From contig JALQPE010001969.1 in NCBI GenBank assembly GCA_030407315.1, forward strand, positions 1 through 64,000: a stretch of 64,000 bases of DNA, read 5' to 3'. The stretch is from Asparagopsis taxiformis. Taxonomy: Eukaryota > Rhodophyta > Florideophyceae > Bonnemaisoniales > Bonnemaisoniaceae. Position 1 is the stretch's first letter. Every line of letters begins with the position of its first letter. Below are positions 10,501-20,000 of this stretch, piece after piece. Made by a program: the position numbers and the translations under genes. The notes beneath the pieces were generated by a model. It saw only the letters and a list, made by a program, of their open reading frames with translations, was not told where the DNA came from and did no database searches.

Positions 10501-10800
10501 TATGATGGCCTACCACACCTTGTGGGTGTCACGATTGTTTGCTCGCAGGCGCAAGTAGCTCCACTATGGGACAGACCAGAACATGTATTCGTGGTCATGC
10601 TTCGTGCATTACCATACGGTGCATTTAGATTAGTTCATGTACATCCGGGTGAATATAGCGATGGAAAAGTAGAGGAACAACTACATTGCATTGCTCGCTG
10701 GCTTCCGTTCCGATGGTTGAGATGCCCGAAACAGAGGGTATTGGTCCGCGGTATGAGGGGAGATGTGCAAGGCAAGTGCCACAGCCGCCACAAGCTAGAC
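10501..10800 (+). other. Spacer with one open frame, no family recognised
   Basis: About 300 unique bases between the two arms of the local inverted duplication. The plus strand is open across it for about 105 codons (10498-10815), beginning at a GTG. The composition looks protein-like (a WLPFRWLRCPKQR stretch), so it may be a captured gene fragment, but there is no support beyond openness. Confidence 0.25.
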
Positions 10801-10801
10801 T

Positions 10802-10846
10802 GTAAAATTTGGTAATTTTTTTGGCTGTGAAATTACCAAATTTTAC
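10802..10846. repeat. Palindrome 4, internally deleted remnant
   Basis: A 45-bp inverted repeat keeping only the outer arms (GTAAAATTTGGTAATT and its complement) of palindrome 3. The CTGCAG/GATC core is gone, apparently by deletion between AAATTA repeats. Confidence 0.85.
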
Positions 10847-11215
10847 GCTCGGATTTTACGTCGTTTAGGAGACCTGTGAAAGGATTTCCCTCCTGGCTCA
10901 CATACACTTACTTCAACTGCAAGGCTATGAACAGGGTGTAAAGGAAGATGGGAAAAAATTTACTTCTCAACATTTCTCCTGACAGGGTGCTGGTTACACA
11001 GAAAAGTATTTCGTGTCCGTACTCGATGAATAACTCTGAGCCAGCTGAAATGGGCACATTGGCAGTGACGCATACAACTTGATAGACACAGTCAAGCTGC
11101 GTCAAAGACCGTTTATTGTAGAAAGTAAACGTAAGCCATTCTGTTTTGCTCAATAAAATCATCGAAGCAACGGTCGCGTTTAGTGCAGGCTAGAGCAGTC
11201 GCCGAAAAGGCGCCA
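10840..11215 (-). repeat. Inverted copies of blocks A and B
   Basis: Bases 10840-11085 are the reverse complement of 9985-10232, and 11090-11215 the reverse complement of 10345-10500. Each block is flipped, but the order A then B is kept, and the palindrome between them in the forward copy is missing. Confidence 0.85.
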
Positions 11216-11235
11216 CGGGTCAGCTCAAGATGCGC

Positions 11236-11358
11236 TTAAAATTTGGAAATTTTTTTCGCTCTGAAATTACTGCAGTAAAAAGTGATCTACCTAAGTGCAC
11301 AAAGCTAGATCACTTTTTACTGCAGTAATTTCAGAGCGAAAAAAATTACCAAATTTAA
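11236..11358. repeat. Palindrome 5 of the element A hairpin family
   Basis: An inverted repeat of 123 bp with the same core, ending about 505 bases upstream of the ParB-like gene. Confidence 0.93.
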
Positions 11359-11574
11359 TGCCCATCCTCCATTCTCTCCATGACCGTTCAATATGAGTTC
11401 TGATTGATTAGGACGCAACCGGCGGATATTATGCGCATTAGTTGTTATATTGCGCTGTCCCACGGTCCTGTTTGGACAACCTTCAAGTGCATACCTTACA
11501 CGACCATCCACTTCTTCTTTCTCGGCTCCTACTCATCTGCTACTCTCTCTGCTTCTTCTGCACCTGAAAAGCAA

Positions 11575-11863
11575 TCCCGATCGAGGACTTCCCCCTACGA
11601 GACGCACTGTTCCGCTCTCTCTCTCTCTCTCTTTCTCTCTTTCACTCCCTACACCAATCTCTCCACCTCTACCTACCTCTCTCTGCCAACCTTTCAGGGA
11701 TCCTCTCTACCACTTCATTGCCAATCTCTCTGGCACTATCCACCACACTCTCCCTCCCACTGTCTCTCTAAAGCGACAGTCTATCTCTCCTCAACCATCT
11801 CTATTCTCCTATCCCCCTCTCTTTCTCACTACACTTCCGCGCTACCCACTCGGCAAAAACAAC
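11575..11863 (+). promoter_or_regulatory. Pyrimidine-rich leader of the ParB-like gene
   Basis: The plus strand is dominated by CT tracts (CTCTCTCTCTCTCTTTCTCTC near 11620) up to the ATG at 11864. The downstream frame remains open through it, but the encoded sequence is low-complexity serine/leucine/proline, so I take it as an untranslated leader or promoter. A shorter pyrimidine-rich leader precedes the methyltransferase-SET gene. Confidence 0.5.
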
Positions 11864-14254
11864 ATGCCTCCGCGTACTATCCCTCTGTCGACCACCAGTG
11901 CAGCTCGAGAGCTCACCATCCCTGCCATGTCCCGCACTGGCACCTCGCTTTCGAACTACCTGTTCAGGGAAACGAAACTTCCGATCGCTGACATTCATGT
12001 CACGGAAGAAACATCCCGCGAGGTTGATGTCTCTCATGTTGAAGTGCTGTTCCAGAAGATGGTTCTCGAAGGCTTTCAGACCTCTTCTGTGGGCTCCATG
12101 ACTGTGGTAAATCTACCATTTGGGCCCGATGGAACACGCTACTACATAGCGGACGGTCTTCATCGTCGTGGAGCTCTGGTGCGGGCGAAGGAGGAACAGG
12201 TTGAGCGTTTAGCTTCCGTTGTGGACAACGTTCCTGTCCAGGAAGCCTTGAGGCCGGATGGTGCGCCAATGACTATGGAGGATGTCCTTTACCTCAGTCA
12301 GCGGTTGAATGAGCTTGTTCACACTGTTTTGCCAACCACCATCCGGGATCGTATACATGCTATCATTAGCATATACAATTGCAACCTCAAGTACGCTCAA
12401 CCTGGGGATAGGAATCTGGCCAACATGACGGCTTCGCAGCTGTCTAATTGGTTCTTCCAACGTCATTTTTCTGGCATCCTCCGGAAGAGTACCGTGACGT
12501 CCATCGTCAATGTAGCTATGAATATGCGACGTTCGCCTCGCACGTACGCAGCCTACAAGATGGCTTCCGGGAGGAAGGAGAACGAGGTCGGCATCAGCCT
12601 TCTGGTCCTAAAAGACACAGCATTCACGAAGGCTGAAGACCGTGCTAGTGAATTGATGGTCAAATGCCTTCACTACCGGTCTGTGCTGCTGATGCATTCG
12701 TTTGGACGTATCCCAGGTCTCCAGCTCCGTACATATCTCAATTACGTTAGAGATTTCTACGAGGTCATCCGTGAACTAGCACCCATGGTTGACCTCAGTA
12801 CGGAGCAATTGGCAGACCTGGAAGACCTTGAACCGGATGGAAAGGAAATGATCCCGACCTGGAAATCCGTGTTCAAGCGTATGGTTCAGTACGAGGAGGA
12901 GCCGGTGCCGAAGAGAACGGAGAACCAAGATCTTCGTATAGAAGATTTCCGTTCGGTCATCCAGCATCGTTTCAATGTTGCACCGAAGCAACAGAATCCT
13001 CCTCGTACTGAGCCGTTGGACTCTGCTGCGAATACCACTCCCGCCAATGACGTGGTAATGGAGGAGGGTGCGAGGGCTTCAACGAGTGCTCCTCCTGCAC
13101 CTGTCCCTCCGCCAGGATCACCATCGCAAGTGCCTGGCAAGGATCGTTCTCCGACACAGTTCGGAGAAACTATCATCGAGCCTCTCCCTGTCCCCCTTCC
13201 CTCTGAGCCCCTCCCAGAGGATGAAACTGGTCCCTTGGACATTTCTGCTGCTGTTCCACCTGAACAAACGCAGCAGAATGCTCCCGGGTCCTCAGGCAAT
13301 CCCACCACCCCTCCTGCCAAACCCACCACCCCTCCTGCCAATCCTACCACCCCTCCTGCCAATCCCACCACCCCTTCTCCTCATCCCTCTCCTGCTCAGT
13401 CTCCCATGGCTGTCTCAACACCCTCCGCTGCCCGGGCTCCATCTTCTCCCCCCAAGTCTCCTATGGCTGTGTCACCACCCTCCCCTGCTCCAGTTCCCCC
13501 CACTCCTATGGGGGAACAGCAGAACCCCGAAACTGCGGAAGTCTCTGAACCGCTGGGGGGTGGTGCGGAGTATCCCGTTTCGCGTGCCATTCGCATTCCG
13601 GCCGACGAAACTACTCCACGCCCCTTCCCTTGCTCTCTTGGACCGCACTGTCGCTTTCCTGGCTCTGCCGCTGTGCACAAATGCACAGCGTGCAACTCTA
13701 AGCCAGTTCACAACCTGTGCGACTATCCCCGCGTCCACCATCTCATCCCCATCAAGTACCTGAATCAAGGTGAGCGAGACATGGTCTTCGTCTGCTCCCG
13801 TCGGTGCTATGATGGTCGTCAACCCAATGACCCCCCTTCTTGGACCCCTCCTGCAGGGGTCACGTTACAAGAAGCGTGGGATGGGGATGAGTTCAATCCT
13901 TTTCGCAAAGGAGGCTCAACGACCGAGTCGGTGGAACAGGACAAGGGTGAAGCGGGTGTCAAGGACAAGAGGAGCACCGTAGGAGAGAAGACTCCCATAT
14001 CTCTGGGCAAGGTCAAGAAGCCCTCCAAGAGTACCCGCCGAGGGGAAAAGAGGAAAAGGGACGATACCTTTAGTCCGCTTCCGGCCCGTGTTACTCGGTC
14101 GAAGACCAGAAGTGCTGCCGTTGCAGAGCAGCTCATCGCTCTTGGCAGCACTTCTTCCCCTCCTTCCTCCCTTCCGCTTCCTGGTCAACCCCCGTCTTCG
14201 GGTGAGAAGGAGCGTGACAATGAAGGTGAGGAGCAGAGAACCAGATGTACGTGA
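11864..14254 (+). CDS. ParB/Srx-like domain protein with cysteine-rich zinc finger
   Basis: The start is the ATG at 11864 (AACAACATGCC), giving 796 uninterrupted residues. About residues 35-110 resemble the ParB N-terminal/sulfiredoxin-like fold, with YYIADGLHRRGALVRAKEE matching the G-H-R-R box of that family. Bacterial ParB proteins are DNA-binding CTPase clamps; other family members are nucleases. A helical region follows (about 110-370), then a proline-rich linker with TTPPANP repeats (about 480-560), and a cysteine/histidine cluster of treble-clef or PHD-like type (CTACNSKPVHNLC; about 590-650). The basic C-terminus (RRGEKRKRDD) looks like a nuclear localisation signal. The oxygenase-like frame starts 28 bases downstream with no palindrome between, so the two may be one transcription unit or a split fusion. 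The role in the element is unknown. Confidence 0.75.
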   Translation: MPPRTIPLSTTSAARELTIPAMSRTGTSLSNYLFRETKLPIADIHVTEETSREVDVSHVEVLFQKMVLEGFQTSSVGSMTVVNLPFGPDGTRYYIADGLHRRGALVRAKEEQVERLASVVDNVPVQEALRPDGAPMTMEDVLYLSQRLNELVHTVLPTTIRDRIHAIISIYNCNLKYAQPGDRNLANMTASQLSNWFFQRHFSGILRKSTVTSIVNVAMNMRRSPRTYAAYKMASGRKENEVGISLLVLKDTAFTKAEDRASELMVKCLHYRSVLLMHSFGRIPGLQLRTYLNYVRDFYEVIRELAPMVDLSTEQLADLEDLEPDGKEMIPTWKSVFKRMVQYEEEPVPKRTENQDLRIEDFRSVIQHRFNVAPKQQNPPRTEPLDSAANTTPANDVVMEEGARASTSAPPAPVPPPGSPSQVPGKDRSPTQFGETIIEPLPVPLPSEPLPEDETGPLDISAAVPPEQTQQNAPGSSGNPTTPPAKPTTPPANPTTPPANPTTPSPHPSPAQSPMAVSTPSAARAPSSPPKSPMAVSPPSPAPVPPTPMGEQQNPETAEVSEPLGGGAEYPVSRAIRIPADETTPRPFPCSLGPHCRFPGSAAVHKCTACNSKPVHNLCDYPRVHHLIPIKYLNQGERDMVFVCSRRCYDGRQPNDPPSWTPPAGVTLQEAWDGDEFNPFRKGGSTTESVEQDKGEAGVKDKRSTVGEKTPISLGKVKKPSKSTRRGEKRKRDDTFSPLPARVTRSKTRSAAVAEQLIALGSTSSPPSSLPLPGQPPSSGEKERDNEGEEQRTRCT
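13303..13385 (+). repeat. 21-bp tandem repeats coding TTPPANP
   Basis: About four copies of a CCCACCACCCCTCCTGCCAA-like unit inside the ParB-like gene. The unit length keeps the frame and encodes a proline-rich linker. Confidence 0.85.
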
Positions 14255-14282
14255 CTCTACTGTACGCAGAGATACTTAGCCG

Positions 14283-15595
14283 ATGTTCGATGAGCGTCCA
14301 TCTCCCGACTCGGTATCGCTATGCGGCCATCAGCTGAAGATCCGTACATCAGAGATAGGATGCGATCGACAAGGCTTACGAGAGTGAGGAGGAGGAAGAA
14401 ACCCCCACAAAATCGAAGGTGACTTCGAAGGGGTTTCTGGTCCACCGGTACGAGGACGAACAGCCGAGTCCACCTCCCCACCTCCTCGAGAATATTTCCG
14501 CGGCCGAAGCTGAATCGTTCGTCCGTTCAGTTTCGAGCCTACTTCATCCTGAACACCGCTCTGGGTTCTACTTGACGGAAGGGGAGGTGGAGGAACTGAG
14601 GGAGGATATTGACTCCATGGCTGGTTCTTCGTCCATCGAGAGGGCTGTGTATTTCGAGCGGGCAAGGGCTAGTATTGATTCTGATGGATATGTTGTCCTG
14701 GAGAACATACTAGGAGCTAAGGAAGTGCGGTCTAGTATCCACGACCTTCTGGCAGCCTTTGCGAAGAAGTTCTCGGAAACGAGGAAGGTGCGTGGATTTC
14801 GATTCTCAATTCCGGTTCTACAGCCAAGGATGCAGAAGGGGGCCGTCTCGGCAGCGGTACATGACCCCCTGCAAGGCCGTTGTCGAAGACCTGGACACGC
14901 TTGCGTCTGGTCCAATAGCTCACGATAAGGTCTCTGTGGATGTTCTGCTCGCTATTATAGCAGAAAAGCTCCACTTAGAAGATTCCGTTTCGTCATTGAA
15001 GGGATTCAAGGAAGGCTCCAAGCTCAGGTTCGGTAGAACAGGTCTTCGGATGCTGCTCACAGGGTCGGGCTGTGATCGTCAGATACCTCATCTGGACTTC
15101 ACATACCCCGGTCCACCGCCAGGGGAACCCAACCGATACTACGGTAAACCTGCACCAGATCCTGACTATGCATTCATTGCAACTGGTGCAGTGGGTTCCC
15201 CGATTCTGGTACGACCTCGCAGCCATACCTTCCTCAACTCCCCACGCAAGGCCTTCCTGGACGTCTGGCCCCACCTCGTTCCCAAGTTGGTCTGGATACC
15301 TCCGTTCTCTGTTTTTGTCTCTCGTGGAGACTTGGAACATGCAGGTCCAGGATGGCAGGACCACGATTTCGTGAAGACCAGGCTTTCCAACACTGGAATG
15401 CCGTATGGTCACCATATTCGAGTCCACACAATGGCTGCGCGTGTCTCCTCCGAGCTCGTCAACGACCTAGTTTACGCGCCAGGGCTGGGTGACGACCCCA
15501 ATGCTCTGCCGGAGCCCTACGATTTCGATCACGACTACGTGTCGGATAGTGATAAGGAAGAGGAAAGTAGCGAAGAGTATATTACAGTTGAATAG
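14283..15595 (+). pseudogene. 2OG-Fe(II) oxygenase-like protein, frameshifted
   Basis: Open frames cover 14283-15595 but need shifts near 14345-14358 and near 14855 (in GGGCCGTCTCGGCAGCGG), so this copy appears broken. I place the start at the ATG at 14283 (MFDERPSPDS), 28 bases after the ParB-like stop. The 3' part shows a double-stranded beta-helix oxygenase pattern: an HxD iron motif (PHLDF, 15089-15097), then FIATGAVGSPILVRPRSH, a distal histidine (GDLEHAGPGW, 15338-15340), and a basic RVH that could bind 2-oxoglutarate. This fits phytanoyl-CoA/prolyl-hydroxylase-like enzymes; substrates in that superfamily include methylated nucleobases and lysines, but nothing here tells which. The C-terminus is acidic. 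A 50-base 3' remnant survives in copy A2 at 49787-49836. Confidence 0.65.
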
Positions 15596-15820
15596 ATAGC
15601 ATATTAACTATAACATGCTCTAAACTGATATTTCTCTTGTTTCCATGTTCTCCCACATTCCTATAGTCTACTTGTAGTTTGTCAGAATCTCCTTCCGTTG
15701 ATAGTCCTCTGCCCTCTCCCCTTCTCGTGCATGGCAAGGTAAAGAATGGTAGTATACTAGTTGCAACCAGTGTGCCTCCGCAAGTCGCGAAGGGCGCTGG
15801 ACCCCTGGCGTTGAGGTCCT

Positions 15821-15940
15821 AAAATTTGGTAATTTTTTTCGCTCCGAAATTACTGCAGTAAAAAGCGATCTAGCAAAGTGCACCAACCTAGATCACTTTT
15901 TACTGCAGTAATTTCGGAGCGAAAAAAATTACCAATTTTT
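15821..15940. repeat. Palindrome 6 of the element A hairpin family
   Basis: A 120-bp inverted repeat with the CTGCAG/GATC core, 225 bases after the oxygenase stop. It is followed by ACATCTCCCGTTCCATG, which also follows palindrome 7. Confidence 0.92.
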
Positions 15941-16700
15941 TACATCTCCCGTTCCATGGACACCGCGTTGACAGAGGTGCTCAAACCAGGGAACCTGGCC
16001 ACGTAAGCACGGTTGAGCTATCACTGTTTCAACAAAGTTAGTCATGTTGCAGCACTTCACAGAGCACAACATTATTTTGAAATCACTAGTTTGTACAACA
16101 TTCCCATAGGTAAACGACCCATTCCGAATTCTGACTAGACATAGCAGCCACTAAACATACGTGTAAGACTTTTGAATTCCACCTGCGGCTGGAATGCAAT
16201 ATGCACTATCCAAGTCTTTCCAAATAGGGGCTATCCCATACGTAGGGTACATGAAGTGAAGCTTTAAAGAAGTTTGGTATATTTTACCTGGTAGTTTGTC
16301 TCGTCGACTTCACTTCCTAGATCATCTATATATAGACATGTAGTATACCGCGGAATGGGTCCTATGACAATAATACTCCTAATGACCTATTGAGATTACC
16401 CTGTACGTACCTTCCCCTCTCGATATAACACATTAGAGTCGTATACGACTAAAGCGACAACTATGATTACAGAAAAGCATAAATGATGCCCACTGAGTAC
16501 AAAGTACAGCATACACCTTGATGTTAACGCGTTCAATGTGCTCGCATAACTTCCTCTCCAAGGTTGGGAAGTGAACGTGCGTGTATAACAGCCTCCGAGG
16601 AGGTGATGTCCCGAGCGCCCCAGGGAACTCAAGCGCTGCATATGGGGCTAATTCCGGTGCAGGTTGTTGGAAAAGCCCAAGTTCGGCGCCCGGAAGCTCA
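15941..16700. other. Spacer between palindromes 6 and 7, absent from copy A2
   Basis: About 760 bases with no convincing gene. It begins with ACATCTCCC and runs into GGGAGATGT at its right edge, so its ends are inverted relative to each other. Copy A2 lacks it completely. Confidence 0.6.
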
Positions 16701-16840
16701 GGGAGATGTTGAAATTTGATAATTTTTTTCACTCCGAAATTACTGCAGTAAAAAGTGATCTAGCAAAGTGCACCAACCTAGATCACTTTTTACTGCAGTA
16801 ATTTCGGAGCGAAAAAAATTATCAAATTTCAACATCTCCC
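16701..16840. repeat. Palindrome 7 of the element A hairpin family
   Basis: The longest member at 140 bp, with GGGAGATGTTGAAATTTGAT outer arms. It ends 216 bases before the transposase start codon. Confidence 0.93.
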
Positions 16841-17055
16841 GTTCCATGAATGATTTCTGTTTATGGGTAGTATAGTCGTATGTTCAACTGAGCAAGGTCA
16901 TAGTTAAACTATTAGACTGTAACGGTCGACTTATTCATGTTCTCCCTTTCTACAGCTTTACATCTGTGTGTTTCGTTTCTATGCTCACTACAGCAAGGCC
17001 TACACGCGGTCCCTCACACACATATCAGAGCCTGCATATTGTCTGTCATCGAGAC

Positions 17056-20000
17056 ATGGCAAGACCGAGAAAGTCTAGGACTGGCCTACGACTACGATAC
17101 AACAATGTATACCCTGGTCGTAATCGGGCTCGGCGTTCGACTACCAGAACAGTTTCTGACCCTTTCTCCGTCCATCACATGGGCTGGAGACCAATGCAAA
17201 ACCCTCTTACTCCCCCACAAATAGACCATGACAGCACTTTGAACATTCCCCAGAATCCAAATGCTATCAACCACCGGCTCCCAGATGCAACACCCCCTTC
17301 CTCTCCTGTCCTGGATACGTCTACAACTGGGAACAATAGCTTGCATTCTATTGCTCTGGTACCCATGGATACCACCGTCTCTATGGAGTACGCCAAAAGC
17401 GAAGAGGGAAACACCCTGCCACCTCCAGCAGTTGAAAACCTATCCACCATTCCCGACCATTGTGATATGATACTTCCTTCTAGGAGTGAACCTGCTTCTG
17501 CTGTTGCGACAGTTCCTACTGAATTCCATCACGATAGTTCTGACGAACCCGATGATGTATTCTCAGAACATGATACCGTGTCGAATGATAAAGACCTGCT
17601 ACTACAGGAGGAGGCAGAAGCGAAGCTCCTAATCTCTTCTCCCTTTATCATGAACACGTCCAATCCAGACAAAGCTCGCAATTACATGACACAATGGACT
17701 ACGCTGTATACTGTCGCAAAGCTGACAGGCTCCACAAAAAGTACTGCCGCTAGCTTGCAGGAAGATCGTGTTTTGTTCGATTTCGCGAGAAAAGGCTCAA
17801 CGAATAAACATGTTCAGCAAGGTCTGCCTCATTATTCGACAATAGTGCGTAAGGTGAGACCGTGGCTATTCTACAATGCATGGTTGCGTTCAGAAACCGT
17901 TTATTTTCCTGTAAACGTAGAGCGCAGTGCAGCCCGTGTAGCTTCCTCCGCAATTCTACGAAGAAGCCGCGTCGAACGAGCAACAACAGGCCAATCAGCA
18001 CCTGTACTTATCGTTCCACCAAGCGAATATGCACGAGCAGACATTACTACGCCACAAATATTCGACCTTGCGTGGCGTGATAACACACAATTGGATGCTT
18101 CCGACTCGGATGAGTTACTAAGTTTCCATGGTAATGTGTGTACATCCAGGATAGGAAAATTCAGAGAGTACTCTCTGAAAGGACAAAACTATACTCTAAG
18201 GGCAGAAGATAAGGATGGCTCTCCGGTTCCTGCTTTCGGGGGTAGTATTGTGGAGCTTCGCGTGATATCTGGGCGGCACGCCTCTCCTCTAGATCCTACT
18301 CTCAGTTCCCTTTTCCAACAGGAATCACTATCTTCCAGCCATGAGTCGTTCAAAGCTCTCACATCTTCTTCGTGGATTAACTCTGGTGCCGCATTTCATA
18401 GCAGGCTTTCGGTCTCCCCGCATTCATATGGGTCCGCCTTCATCCTTCAGAAAGAGTCGTTCCGGGAATATGCTCGGCCGGGTGATCACCTGACAGTTTT
18501 ATCACCCAGTCCTGAGTGCAACCCTACTCAAAATTGTGGTATACAGTTCTTCATTGGGCTTGTCGTCAGCTCTCCCGGACCGCCAGGCCCATCACAAAAA
18601 CTGCTCTTTCTCGTCAACTCTGAAGGGCATTACAAAGTTGTCGGCGGAACTCGTGCAATCAATAATGTCAAGTTATTGAAACCAGGCACGAGCTCCAGCC
18701 CCTTTCATCCTACACATCTCCGTGGGGTTCTCAGCTGCGGTACCATATACTACGTCTATCCATTTCTTTTATACTGCGATGACTTCAATGAAGCCTCTGG
18801 TAAGAAAGGGAGTGCTGGAGGATGCTATATGCTCCCAATGGGTCTTCCGCTGGACTGTCGCCGGAACAGTTCTGCTGTGCGCGTTATCGGTGTCACAGGT
18901 CCTGGTGTTAGTACAAACCATATCCTTCGACATATCTCTAGAGACATTATTCAAGGATGTACGTCGGGGTTTCGTGATGTCGATCCAGACGGCAATGAAT
19001 GTCTAATTTTCCTGGACTTTATTGGTTTCGTATCGGATTATCCTGCCTGTTCTCATGTGCTGGATGTCATGGGGCACAACGCAGACTGCCCATGCCATTT
19101 GTGTTTCTTTGTAAGAGGGGGGAAATATGGGAAGAACTCGCAGTTTGGCTACGACACCCGTTTACATTCGAGCTCTGATACACACTTTCGCACATCCGAG
19201 CGAACAGCTGCTGTTCAGTCATCGGAAAGTTCTGCAAACATCTTGAAGTATCTGGGTTTGAGAACAGTGCAAAATATCACAGACACTCCATTGCATCTCA
19301 TTGAAAGACTACTTCATGAAGCTAGGTCCAAAGGGCTGGTTCCAACCGGGACACCACTCGGAAACGATGGTCTACGAATCCCTGTCGTACCTGCTATTCT
19401 GGACCCATACCGTTCGACGTTTGTTGGAATTGACCATCTCCTCCACGGACTGGCAAAGGATGCTCTGGACAATGCTTTTTCAAGCTTGCCTAATGATGGT
19501 GTGAGAAGGCTGGCTGACAGGTTCATGGTGGATGCCCTCCTTGTATTGGGTCTCGCAAATCAGAACAAGATATATAACTTCAACGCAGGTGAAACTCATA
19601 CAATGGGAATCTCGGACAGATTTGCAGTTCTCCTCGTCGCCGAACACTGCTTCAGGTCTTCTCTGAAATTCCAATCGCAGACTACAAGGTCATCCGAAGG
19701 TAGCGGTTCAAGGTCACTCCAGGCTTCTGAAGAGCAACGCCATCTGTCTCTCGAACTTGTTCGTCTCCTGTCCTCTATATCTGCAGCTACATACTTCCTA
19801 CCACGAAAAAATATCGACGGTTCTGAGGCAGTACAGAGAGCTACAGGGAATTCTGCGCACAACAGTCTCCGTCGTCTGCAGCAGCTATCGAAAGAATATG
19901 CTACTCTAGTGGATGACCTGCTCAAGACTGTTCCTACAAGACAGCGGAGCACAGCGGTCTCGAAGAAACGGAAGATGCAGACAGAAGGTATAGTAACGAA

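Noticed and set aside
11450..11863. N-terminal extension of the ParB-like protein
   Set aside because: It would need a TTG start and is low-complexity CT-rich sequence; the ATG at 11864 has a better context.
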